Source: Cardiocondyla obscurior (Eukaryota > Arthropoda > Insecta > Hymenoptera > Formicidae). From it: a stretch of 64,000 bases of DNA. Each line of letters begins with the position of its first letter. The first letter of the stretch is position 1. Both the position numbers and the translations under genes were made by a program. The notes beneath the pieces were generated by a model. The model made no database searches, was not told the origin of the DNA, and saw nothing but the letters and a program-made list of their open reading frames with translations. Positions 1 through 10,186 of the stretch are shown here, piece after piece. The DNA lies in assembly GCF_019399895.1 (NCBI RefSeq), contig NC_091872.1, positions 4,906,395 to 4,970,394 of the forward strand, given 5' to 3'.

Positions 1-1965
1 ATATTTTTTCCCATTCCGCGTTCCCCTGACTTTTTCGTGCGGCTGGCCGCGCGGCGCTTCTCGTCCTATTGTCACGATTTCGCCGTCGCCGCTAATTCGC
101 GACGATTGTTTGATCCCCCTCTGTCTCGTTTTCCCTTTGCGCGGCGGGATGCACCGAGACACGAGCCCGGCGGTTCGTTCCGGGATAATCCTTCCGCGGA
201 CTCCGGAGCGGGTGAAAGTTTGCCAAGTCTTTAGATGGGGTGCGGGGTTGAAGCGAACAACGCGCTGAAATTCTTAATACAGCCCGGAAAATAGAGGATA
301 AATGCGCGGGTGCGCTAATGGCTCATTCGTAGTGTTTCATTTGGATGTTGAATTTCTGAGAGAATTTCTTGTATCGCATTAAAGCCACATTTATATTATT
401 TGAAACGAATTATCAGTTAAATTAAACCCAAACTAATTTTGCAACAAGAAATTAGAATAATAAAGTGTCGAAAAGAGAATATTGATTGCGCGATTTATAC
501 ATTCCGTGAGTATCTCTTTACAAACTTGGAAAAAAATATATATAACTAAAAGTATTACTCTTTGCTTACAATAAAGAAAGCACGAAAAGAGCAAAACTAC
601 CGGCGATGAATACGCGCCAGTTAATCACGCATAAAACTGTCATAGTAGTTTCGAGTTAAATTGAAGTTTCACGAGTTCTCCTCGAGCACTCAAATAGCGA
701 CGTATAAACAACGTTTATTTGAGTAATCGCGGAGGGTCGCGATGAACTTGAAGGGAATAGCTTCCGGAAAATTGAAAATGCCATCTTATACGCTTCAATG
801 CCATCTTGAATGGGTAAGCAGCGACGACGCGCTTTCACCGATGAGCGAAGGGAAGTTCAGAATTTTCTCGTCCATAAAAGTTGGCGTATCGATTTTTTTT
901 TTATATTTTTTTTATATTTTTTTTTACCCTTGAATCGATGCCAGTCTTTTGCAGCGAATCTGTATTGTACGGGACCTCTCGACTCGCGTATGAGGAAAAC
1001 GGCAGACCACGAGGTCAAAACCGACTGGCACTTCAAGTATACGGTGCGTTGAGGGTGGCAGGGGACGCTTGAATAATATACTCGGGCCATCCGAGCTTCG
1101 AAGTCCCGCCTAACCTAGATCCGGAAACGGATCCGGGAACGAGGTCATTCCCGCTCCGGACACAGCTTTGATTTCGTTACTTCGAATTCTTGTTGTTCCC
1201 TCTGCCACATTGTAGGTACTCCTGGCAGTTTTGTTCGTTAACTCGGTTGCGTCTTTGACGGAGCGGAGTTTTACTTTGCGCCCTTCCCCGTTTTCTTCTT
1301 TTCTCTGCGGAACACCTCTAAAGACTAACAAATTCCCTCTCTCTTTCTCCCAGGAGATTTCCCTTGGAAAATTCTTGCGGTGTCTTAAGCTCGGGATAAT
1401 CAGCGGCGGTCCAGGAGTTAAAATATTGTCCGGCACGAATGTAATTCGGAAAGACGAGTGGAAGTCCATTACTTAAGATATTATTAGATTGTAGCGCGGT
1501 GTCGTCCGGACGTTCCAATACATAAGCAGTTTACACCGCAGGATTGCTGGTTCAGATTCCATTTGTTCCGGCTGTCATCCCGTGACGCATGTCCCATCTA
1601 TCCACCGGAGCCTCCCTCACCCCTTTCCGTAACGTATTACAGCCCTTTATATATTACTCTGTCGCATTCGCGTGTCTTCCGCGTCTGCGAATAGTCATGA
1701 TACGCAATCGGTTTAGAAACCTCTTCGACAAAAGTATCCAGCATTTCTACCTTCTAGAACACGCGTATTACCGTTATATGCATGACTATAATAATTATGC
1801 ATTCTATTCTCCTCCGGGAATTTAACTCTTCATAACGTAATCCTTTTTCTCTTAGAACGTTCCTTTTGAAAGGATATAATATATGTTTAAAACTGTGAAG
1901 TAACATTTGCAATTTAATTAATTAAAAAATTTATTTAAAAATTAATTAAAAAAAAAAAAATTGCA
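1..1965. other. Non-coding, no gene recognised
   Basis: Mixed composition: GC-richer at 1-300 and 1080-1700, AT-rich at about 330-600 and 1850-1965. I see no convincing coding region, RNA gene or mobile-element motif. A 78-codon ATG-started frame at 1589-1825 exists but shows no domain and no supporting context. The segment ends in an AT-rich stretch with a 13-base A run (1948-1960) just before a TTGCAG acceptor-like site. Confidence 0.6.
893..925. repeat. T-rich low-complexity tract
   Basis: Three poly(T) runs separated by TATA-like steps. This is ordinary slippage-type low-complexity sequence, common in insect introns and spacers. It creates Phe-rich shadow frames on the plus strand and Lys-rich ones on the minus strand. 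Confidence 0.85.
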
Positions 1966-2209
1966 GGCACATATAGAAATGTTTTTGGAATTTGTTAGAA
2001 AATTTTCATATCGAAATAATATAATGGTCGTCCGGAAGTTGCTGGGCGATAATACGTTTTCCGAGTTTGGCACACTTTCCGGGCGTTTCGGTGTATCAAC
2101 GGCCACGAAAGACTGTATATTCGGTACAATTTACAAGCTCCTCTTGCCTGGGATAGACAGTGTAAATAACTTTTCGACAAGTTCTCGAGTAAGCACTGTG
2201 ACGTCGTGA
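1966..2209 (+). other. Weak exon-like open frame, unrecognised
   Basis: An open plus frame follows directly after an AT-rich stretch ending in TTGCAG, which resembles a 3' splice site. It runs to TGA at 2207-2209, and a donor-like CGA|GTAAGC lies at about 2188, so a spliced version would be about 1966-2188. The translated composition is balanced, with few Arg: it includes EMFLEFVRKFSYRNN, then GRFGVSTATKDCIFG, then KLLLPGIDSVNNF. No family is recognised. Acceptor- and donor-like hexamers are frequent by chance, so this is only a candidate internal exon. Confidence 0.12.
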
Positions 2210-3080
2210 AATTTTGAAGACGCTCGATTGGTGCACGGCTACGCGACCCACCCGTACGTCCCTCGTAACATAAACAAGGGTTGCATTTCTCTCCCCAGGG
2301 CTCCACGGTAGGAAACGAAGGAGGGATTTCATAATGAATTTACTGCTCGAATGCGCTCGGTAAATACAATTACTTAAGCCCGCGATATTTCGATATCGTC
2401 CAAGACGTAAATTGGTATTAGAGACGTCGCTCATCGATCTTATCTAATTGATCTTAATAACAATGCGGAGTAATAAGTTCCTTATCTGACTACCCGTACA
2501 GTACTCGAAGGCACTGATATTTGGTAAAACTCGTGAGCGCTCGGAAGTACAATAAATGCACGCGCGTTTCAATTGCGAACGGTAATGCATGAAAAAATAT
2601 TCCGCTTGCGAAAGAAGCTTCGAAATTCGTACGAAGCACCGCGGTCGATAAATACAACTGCGATAGTTCATCGTCCTTATGGAGTTAAGGTCCGAGCAAA
2701 GGCAGCAGGGCGAAAAGGAGCGCTCCACTTATCTCACAATCACTTAGAAAGCAATCCTCCGCGTCCCCCTCCCTCCCTCACGGCCCCGGCCGTCTTTCCT
2801 AGCGAGATTGCATATCTTCACGGAGCAGCATTTTCGAGCAAATCCCTCGGCGGTGACGTTAATAACGACCGTGCAGCGTGTACGTATGGTTTTTCCAACT
2901 CTCGCTTTGCCCGATTCTCTTTCTCTTTTCTCGTCGTCCCGCCGTTTCATCCTTCTTTCTCACGTCGTCCTTCTTCGTAGTATACGCCGCATATCAGAAC
3001 GTGAGTACGCCACGGCCACGTAGCTAATTATCCCCAAGAGCGTACGGTCCGGAAGGTGATCTATTCGCGGCGGGGAGTTT
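2210..3080. other. Non-coding, no gene recognised
   Basis: Mixed composition without recognisable features. Pyrimidine-rich patches at 2755-2800 and 2900-2970 produce Ser/Pro-rich shadow frames on one strand and Arg/Glu-rich ones on the other. Confidence 0.5.
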
Positions 3081-3084
3081 CCAC

Positions 3085-3260
3085 GAGTGAAAGAGCCGCC
3101 ATTCGGCGTGCGAGAAAAGAGGACCGGACTAGAGATAGCGGGAAAGAGAGGGACTCAAAAAGGACCGGGAGATATCCGTTTTCGAGGAATGCAAATGAGA
3201 GAGCGAGCGGGCGAGGGTAAGGACGTGGGTGGGAAGAAAGAAGGAAGTTCTCTCGTCTCA
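3085..3260. other. Purine-rich strand segment
   Basis: The plus strand is strongly purine-biased (GAGAGAGCGAGCGGGCGAGGG-type sequence) for about 170 bases. It directly precedes a GC hairpin and, some 170 bases later, a pyrimidine-rich zone. No protein is recognised: the Glu/Lys/Arg-rich plus frame and the Leu/Ser-rich minus frame both follow from the base bias. Confidence 0.5.
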
Positions 3261-3265
3261 CGGAG

Positions 3266-3289
3266 GGGCGACGGCTAAGGCCGTCGCCC
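3266..3289. repeat. GC-rich perfect hairpin
   Basis: GGGCGACGGC (3266-3275) and its exact reverse complement GCCGTCGCCC (3280-3289) flank a four-base TAAG loop. In RNA of the plus sense the stem could be extended by two G-U wobbles. It lies immediately upstream of the palindrome CCGTCGACGG (3296-3305) and of CCCCCCGGGGGG (3312-3323). Function is unknown. It could matter as RNA structure or as a replication or transcription obstacle. Confidence 0.8.
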
Positions 3290-3311
3290 TTCTCCCCGTC
3301 GACGGTGGGTG

Positions 3312-3323
3312 CCCCCCGGGGGG
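3312..3323. repeat. C6G6 palindrome
   Basis: Six C followed by six G form a perfect 12-base palindrome within a GC-rich 60-base patch that also holds a 10-bp hairpin. No regulatory role is recognised. Confidence 0.85.
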
Positions 3324-3424
3324 AGGAATGAGAGATGTAAGGTAATTAAAGCGAACGTGCACCACCTTGTAGGAGATTTAAAAGCTCGTAACTTTTTATG
3401 ATTTACATTCCTTTCATTTAGTCG

Positions 3425-3800
3425 CGCTTACGGATAGACTCCATCGCGCCATTTCTTCGCCCGCCCCCCTTTTCGCCTTTCCCCGTTTCTTCGCGACCTA
3501 CCGCTTTTCTCTCACTTCGGCAGGCTTCTCTCTCTCTCTTTCTTTCTCTCTCTTTTTCTCTCTTCTTCCCTTCGTTTCTCTACCCCCGCGTTTTCTTGTT
3601 TCTTTCTCTACCTCATACCGCTCGCGTTGCTCTTTCCTCCTTCTGCGTTCCGCCTCTGCAATCTCGAGATTGCGCGCGACAACTTTGCCACACGCTGCGG
3701 AACATAAGTTCCCAACTTGGGACCTTCCCCGCCACGTTCCTCCCCCGCGGCTCTCGTCTCTCTTGTCCTCCGCTTCTCCCCGCGTTATCCCCGGCGCACC
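3425..3800. repeat. Pyrimidine-rich, CT-microsatellite-like zone
   Basis: The plus strand is dominated by C and T, with the densest (CT)n/TTTCTC sequence at about 3521-3570. It mirrors the purine-rich segment at 3085-3260. Downstream acceptor-like AGs exist, but no coding frame with recognisable content follows. Confidence 0.6.
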
Positions 3801-4200
3801 GGCGCCGGAGACTCGATTAAGCTTCCACGAGATCGAGATTAATCGAATACCTCCGTGCCTTATGTCCGATCAGCTCCCAGCCAATAATTAATATTCAGTG
3901 TCATCCTCCCGTATGCCGGAACGCCGAGTCGTGCCGGAAGGTATCCCCCTTTCTATAGTCGTTATCTTCGAAAGTACGGTGGCACTTTTCGATTGCAAGT
4001 GATTCCATTAGTTCGAATAATTTATCCCGGGTAGTTATCTTCAGAAAAGGAGTATTGGGGAGACGTATCGTTCGTGCATTTTACAAATTAGCGCCCGATA
4101 ACGGATTGCGCACTCTGAAGAATGTAGAAAGGATTAATAACGCGATTATATTTCTTGATCGTTGCGGAGCTCGGTGAAACGGAGATTTTACGAACGAGAA
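3801..4200. other. Non-coding, no gene recognised
   Basis: Mixed sequence with short AT-rich stretches such as AATAATTAATATTC near 3884. No coding, RNA or repeat feature is supported. Confidence 0.5.
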
Positions 4201-4660
4201 CCGTAATGTTTTTAGTAAACGTGAAAGCAAAATAAAAGAAATTGATGTAAGTCGTGCATTGTACAAGACAGAGTGCAAATATAAAATTAATACTTATTAA
4301 TATTATAACCATTTTTTTATAAATATATTTGTTTCGTCGACGCTTCATGTTCATCGATTTTTAATTGAATCACCGTTTAAATTTCGTTTAAAAGAAATAA
4401 AATCTCTTTTAAATTCGTATTTAAAATTAGGTTATAAATACTCGAATTAAGTTTAAAATTTAGACGATAATGTCAATAAATTACCTGGCTAAAAAAATAG
4501 ATCGATACTGCTATTTAAAGCAGATATCTTTAAATAATACACGTGCATAAAAAAAAAAAAAATAGAGAAAACGAAATTAAGAATTATACGCTTATGCGTT
4601 TAGCTTTTGCGAACCTTAATTAATTTCATTTATATACTTGTATTTGCCCCGACGAGAATC
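4200..4660. other. AT-rich island
   Basis: The base composition drops to mostly A/T, with poly(A) at 4549-4561 and many ATTTAAA-type words. No open frame with convincing composition is present. Such islands recur through the window and separate GC-richer blocks. Confidence 0.6.
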
Positions 4661-7200
4661 GTCGATTTTGCGTAGTTTGATTCTGGAGAAGCTTATATTA
4701 GTCAACTCTACGTAGCAAAGCTGCTCGTAATAAGATAGCTTTTCTATATGCGATGCACATCACGCACACTCCCGCGCGAGAAGAATCTCGAGATCTCTTT
4801 GAATCAGTGGAAGAGCGCTTCTCAAAGTTTCACATAAACAACGTCTCGCATTCGATACACATTTCGAGCCGTAATCGCGGAATCCGAGGACCCGACGGTG
4901 ACAGCGACGGCGGGTAAAGTTTGTCAACGTGACGATTGGTGTCGGGACGTCTCTATCGCTCTTTCCGCTAATACGAAACTTCGACGGCGCCGCTTGCGCC
5001 GATGATTTCACGGTTTTCATTTAGATAACCACGGAATTAATCCGCGAGTGCATCGAAACCGGCGTGTCGAGTTTCTCTATTCTCCCGTGCACGTGCACGT
5101 GCTTGTGCCCGCACGCACGTGCACGCGTGCATAATAAACCGGCACGGAGAAATTAGGCAGAGAGCAAGTGCACGCTCTGAATTACCTCATCGAGATGCCT
5201 TTTGTAGGGCGGTAGACAACATTAGGGAAGGAAGAGATAGGAGAAGACAGACAGACAAAGAAGAAGGGCGCTGGGAGGCGAGCGCGCGCGGGCGGACCGA
5301 ATGGAGAGGCAGATACATCTGCTCAAAGACAATGGATACATTAGGAATGCTCTCTGAACACACAGTTTGCACAGTTATCGATTAACTGGAGCATACTGCA
5401 TCGACAATAACCCGACTCGGTACGGCGCGGGAGGATATGTGCTTCATCGGTGATTCACAGTAGCGTCAACTGGCCCGAACGATCGAATCGACAAATTCAG
5501 CCGCAAAACGGACGAGACGGTGACGACGTTACTTAGCTCGTTAATCATTCACGGTCTACTTCTAAAACGTCCGCCGCAGCACGTGTCGTTGCCCGAAACT
5601 CCTCTCTGGTTAGATAAGCGCAAGAAAATACCAGTATAAGGAATCAGATACAAAGAATACGTTGGATTTTAATGCTAGAATCGCAAAAGAAAATAAAATA
5701 AAAAAAAAAGAATTCTTATGTTTTAAAACGCGGTCGCGGAATTCGGCTGTATTTTTTTTACCGAGGGTGAAAACCGCTGGTGAAAAAAATAATAAATATT
5801 CCGCGCGGGCGATCGATCCGCTGCGGAAAGCCGATCTCTTTTCCTTCCGCGCGTCATTAAAATATGCGTCGACGGTCGTGGACGTATCGCCGATCGCGTC
5901 GCGAACGGCTTTTCCAATTTCCCACGAATCACCCGTGTCCGCAAAGATTTACGTGCCACCGTGATACGTATTACCGTAAATTCGAAGAGACATGCCGGCA
6001 GGGTAGTAAAGAATCGGTTGTCCGTCCGCGCGGGCGCTCGCGGGAATATTGCGCGATCGCGTTGCACCTTGGCGTGACTTATGGATATACCTATTGAAAA
6101 ATTGAAAATTTGCTTGGATCGAAGTCGCCCGTGTAATTGATTCGCCGGAGGACTCGGCGCCGCCGGCCACCGTCCCACGGTCCGCGACGGGTTCGAATTT
6201 TATCCGTGTCACCCGGGAACGTGACGTTTCTACAACGCGGACTTTCAGGTTATTTGTAGATCGATGCGGATTTTCAGCGCGCCAGTTTCATTAGCGAAAG
6301 GGCAAGGCGTGTCGCGTCATCGATACGGCAAACTTCCTTCGACAGAAACGCGAGAAAACAGTTGGGCTCTTTTCCATCTTTATCCGAGCTTATCTACGAG
6401 CGTTTATCAGCCGTCCGGCTTCTAATTCGATTGGATGGGACTGATCGCAGATCGAGGAAACGAAACGACTACCGATAAGAGCATTAGATGATAAATAAGA
6501 AGCTCTGCGGGTTTTTTTTTTTTTCTTCGCTTTCGCGTGCTGTCGATATCTTCGAGAGAGATATACGCGTCGCTATATAAATTATGAGCGATGATGAAAC
6601 CTCCTTATTGGAGGATTTGCCCGCAAAGTAATACCATCGTCGTTAGGTCGAAAATTGGTGAGATCTGCCCGAAATTTATTAAATAATTCGCACAAGTTTG
6701 CTCGCTGCCCCATTAAAGAGTACTCTCGTCGCCGGCAAGCTGCGCAACACCACTTACGATAATGAATCGATCGGGTATCGCTGTATCTTCTAGCCGTATC
6801 GCCCCACTGAATCTACAGTCGATCCCTTATTTCTTTCCCGTGTAAAGCGCATCGGTGTAATTGCCGACAAGTTAAACATTGATATAATTCCGGCCTGACG
6901 TTACTCAGCCACACCAATTAATTTATAGCACCTGATGCAAGAGAGACGTAATTGTGTATTCGCTGGTAATCAGGATTATCCGCAAGTTAATCAATACCTC
7001 GCCAGCGTCCACCTGATTACATCACGTTTAATTCGCAAACCGATGCCGCGAGATTCCGTGCGTCCGCCGGTAAAAATACTCGTGCTCGTTTTCCCGTTAA
7101 AGCGGCTATTGTTGTCACCCGTGATATGTGTCCCTTTAAATCTCTGCCGCTTTGACAAGCGTGTTCTGCAAGCGAATATATTTTTCTCCGCACGTTTATA
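4661..7200. other. Non-coding, no gene recognised
   Basis: Mixed to GC-richer DNA with dense CpG. The only structured element noticed is the E-box inverted repeat at 5087-5124. Overlapping Arg-rich frames at 5660-6210 are open on both strands at once, which argues for composition rather than coding. There is a T run at about 6512-6523. Confidence 0.5.
5087..5124. repeat. Inverted repeat with three CACGTG E-boxes
   Basis: GTGCACGTGC (5087-5096) pairs perfectly with GCACGTGCAC (5115-5124) across an 18-base spacer. Palindromic CACGTG motifs occur at 5090-5095, 5096-5101 and 5116-5121. CACGTG is the canonical site for bHLH factors such as Myc/Max and CLOCK/CYCLE. Whether any of them binds here is inference. 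The sequence also alternates purine and pyrimidine, which favours Z-DNA or slippage. Confidence 0.7.
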
Positions 7201-7218
7201 AACGCGCGGGTGCGTTTC

Positions 7219-7240
7219 AATTAATTAATTAATTAATAAC
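7219..7240. repeat. TTAA tandem repeat with homeodomain-type cores
   Basis: A run of TTAATTAATTAATTAATAAC gives overlapping TAATTA/ATTAAT cores, the generic homeodomain recognition core. It lies about 35 bases before a 19-base palindrome. It may be simple-sequence slippage or a binding-site cluster. Confidence 0.6.
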
Positions 7241-7272
7241 AGTCGTCGCGAAGGAAAACCGATAGCCGCAAA

Positions 7273-7291
7273 TGATCGATGGCATCGATCA
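7273..7291. repeat. 19-base palindrome containing ATCGAT
   Basis: TGATCGATGGCATCGATCA has perfect 9-base arms around a central G. It contains two ATCGAT cores. These resemble part of the TATCGATA site of the insect factor DREF but lack the flanking bases. It stands within 80 bases of another inverted repeat at 7337-7362. Confidence 0.75.
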
Positions 7292-7336
7292 GCCGGCCGA
7301 CGCGACATACGTACGGTTGTACTTAAACGGGTCTTC

Positions 7337-7362
7337 ATCCCGACTGCCGACTCTGTCGGGAT
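7337..7362. repeat. Inverted repeat ATCCCGAC / GTCGGGAT
   Basis: ATCCCGAC (7337-7344) and GTCGGGAT (7355-7362) form a perfect 8-bp stem with a 10-base loop. A further partial copy, GATCGGGATCC, follows at 7371-7381. No function is recognised. Confidence 0.7.
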
Positions 7363-7381
7363 CCGCGAGCGATCGGGATCC

Positions 7382-8088
7382 TTTTCCGGTCTCTATCCGC
7401 TGACCCCGTCGATTCGTATAATCACTTTCCAGCAGGTTTGTACATAAGAGATCGAGGTATATTACGCCGGGGCTTAAAGCATCCCTTATATATACCTCTT
7501 CGACGTAATCTCTGTACCTTCCGCCCGCTCCGCGTCGCCCTCTTCTTCTCCTTCCTTTCCGTCGGCCTGTCAGACGAGTTAAACGAGCAGCGAATTAATT
7601 AAACTTCTATTTACGTTATCGATGAATCAGCGATATTCCGCGAGATGACACCGCACCCGCCGTCGTGTCGCGTCGATGCGACTAGCGGGGCGGGTGTCAT
7701 AATAAATTTGCAAAAAGGTTCCGCGCGGCACGTTGCCTCGTTTCGAAACACTCTTGCCGCGAACGCCCGAGGAAAGATACACGAGCCGCCTTCGTTCTCC
7801 TCTCGAGTTTCAAAGAATTTTCCCGAGAGATAATGGAAATCACGACGAAGGAAGGTAACCGTGAACCTTCAACTGTGGCTGATAGTTTTTTAATAACAAG
7901 CGATCAAAGTTGCCCGCTGGCAACTTTCGTTTTCGCGCGCGCGGCAAACAAAGGGAACGTATAATTATTCGGACGCCGCCAAACAGCACCGTTATACTCG
8001 CTCGCCGTTTGAAAACTATTGCCGCAAGATTATCGCAATTATTCCCACTTTGACTTTTCCAACTCGACATTAAACTTTGTTAGACTTA
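7382..8088. other. Non-coding, no gene recognised
   Basis: CpG-rich, pyrimidine-leaning sequence near 7500-7570, then mixed. A 76-codon minus-strand frame starting at an ATG (8070 down to 7840) has no recognisable domain and no supporting context. Confidence 0.45.
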
Positions 8089-8823
8089 ATGAAACGCGGC
8101 CTGTGTAAAAGAGAAAGAGCGCTCTTCCGACATCTCAGCTCGCGAATACTTAGAAACCGCCGCAGATGGAAGTTCCTCGAGGGATTCAACGCGCGATTAA
8201 GCAAACGCGAAAAAGATGCGGTTCACCTCGTAGGAGCATGTTCACCGCAAATCGACCTCGGCTTGTACCTTTTGATAAAATTACATCATCGCGTCGACTG
8301 TCACTGTATATTGCGTCGTCATTGCACTCGCTTGCAAATTCGCGAGATACCGCGAGCCTTAGCGAAATCAGATATCGCGTTTTCGCTTTCAGTCGGCGAT
8401 CGTTCGCGCGATACCGAACCGCGCTCGCTCTACACGGTATTGTTTTGTAACGCAACTCCAATAACTATCGGCCGTCAAAGAATCACCTGTTCACGCGATC
8501 CTGAGGCGCGCTTGATTTACAAAGGAAATATCAGAAATAACGTGTTTCCGAATACATTGGCCAGGGGACAGGCGAGGGGAAAAACGAACTGGATACATCG
8601 TCGAAGGAGGTCCTCGAGAAAATCAATGTTAAATGAATTCTCTCGGTCGACGGTGGCCTTTGTGCCGTACTCGAAAGCAAAGTTTTCGTGTAGAAGCCGA
8701 TCTCTTCGTTGTGTTGCGCGCGGAGGGGGCGAAACGCGAACCGAGATAGAAGCACGGCGCCACTTAAATAATCTAATTAAACGAAGGAAAGCTACGAGAA
8801 AGCCGCGTGAAGATTTCCCATGA
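8089..8823 (+). other. Longest open frame of the window, Arg-rich, unrecognised
   Basis: From the first ATG at 8089 a frame of 244 codons runs to TGA at 8821-8823. The translation is very rich in Arg and Ser from CGN/TCG codons, with no signal peptide, membrane segment, zinc ligands or known motif. The opposite strand is also open over long stretches here (8186-8461 and 8517-8882). This is what stop-poor, CpG-rich DNA gives by chance. It is recorded because of its length. It could still be a lineage-specific gene if transcripts support it. Confidence 0.12.
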
Positions 8824-9500
8824 CTTCGGACATTTATTCTCTCCCTGTGTCTCCGCGAATGACCTTGATTCTCGCCGATCACGAGCGCGAGAGATAAGCG
8901 TTTTCGTCGAGCTTACGATTTTTCCGTCGTTAACTCCAAGCATTGCGACGTCTTTCGCACGGCGTTTTCTGCTTACGCTCCCTACGCTGAAAAGCGTCGA
9001 TCGAGCATTTTCACACCTCTGTCCGGCGCGGATATCCCAACGGGAGAATCGAATCGCATCCCGGTGAAAGGCAGCGCACCGTAATCGCGAAACAGAAGTT
9101 GCAATCGGCCGGATGCTGTATTTCGCGTTAGATGGCCGATCGGAGCGGGCGGTTTACGGGGGTTTTTTGCACGCGCGTTCGATAATTGACCGAATACAGG
9201 GTGATTTGAAAGCGAGCGAGCGAGAGTTCGTTTGCATTCGTGTACCGATACCGCCGCGCGCGAGCCGAGAGCGCTCATTTGTATGCACATTTGCTTAAAA
9301 CTATTGCCCCTAGATATTTGCCGCGCGCCGGCCCTAGCACGCGGCGCGATACGCTATGGCGAATTTAATATTGAAAACATTCGATCGATCCATCGCGGAT
9401 CGGCTCCGGCAGATAGCCAATAACAGCAATCGCTACCGTATAGCAGTTAAATAACGTTCCCTGATGCCGGAAGCTGTCGGCAAGGAATATCTGCTCTGAG
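8824..9500. other. Non-coding, no gene recognised
   Basis: CpG-rich DNA with short shadow frames on both strands and a (GAGC)n-like patch at about 9208-9225. No supported feature. Confidence 0.5.
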
Positions 9501-9660
9501 CATTTACTTTCAAATTTAACTCGGCTACTTAAAAAGGCAATAAATTTTTGAACACATATAAAAGCACAGGTGTATCAAGATTTTTTCAAGAATGTATAAA
9601 ATTCTTATTAAGTTATTAAAATATATTAACGACACTGGAACTGTGTCGACGATTCGTCGG

Positions 9661-9715
9661 ATTTTATTTTATTTTATTTTATTTTTATTCTATTTTATTT
9701 TTTTATTTTTTTTTA
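9661..9715. repeat. (ATTTT)n pentanucleotide microsatellite
   Basis: About ten ATTTT-type units, degenerate at the right end. It lies in an AT-rich island (about 9500-9720). This is a typical microsatellite with no coding meaning. Confidence 0.9.
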
Positions 9716-10160
9716 AATCACCAAGTGTTGTATTAAATGAAGCAGGGTAACTCGCGAATCTTTTCGATTCCGGAAGAGAATACGCGCGCAGCGACGGTTC
9801 CGCATTGCTAGGTATACCGCGATCCTGTAATAACGTACCGGCATCCGTGAAATCTCCGAGCGGACCGTGAGCATCGCACGATTCGGCACACACGTGGCTT
9901 CGACACGACACGCCGCGTCGCGTCGCGGCGGAGTGTGCGGCGAGCAAACCACCGAATGGTCGTTCTGTCCGGCTAATTTACTTTTTGTATTTTCGGTTTA
10001 AATTGACCGACCGTGCCCGATAGCCGTGCGTTTCCCTTGCCGCGCACCCAACCCCCGTCTGCCAGTTGGATATCCTGCGCTCTCCATTCGCGACCACCGA
10101 AGCTTCACTAACCGTGAATGCCAATCTCCTCGTCCACCGCGAGGTGATTTTGTCTTTTTT
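9716..10160. other. Non-coding; includes a small GC hairpin
   Basis: GC-richer again, with no gene. CGCCGCG (9911-9917) and CGCGGCG (9924-9930) form a 7-bp stem around a TCGCGT loop, within a CpG-dense patch at 9895-9935. Confidence 0.5.
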
Positions 10161-10163
10161 TTT

Positions 10164-10186
10164 TCTCTCTCTCTCTCTCTCTCTCC
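10164..10186. repeat. (CT)n microsatellite
   Basis: A run of about eleven CT units preceded by poly(T). It lies inside a broader pyrimidine-rich stretch (10150-10340) that creates long Ser/Leu/Pro-rich shadow frames on the plus strand. Confidence 0.9.
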
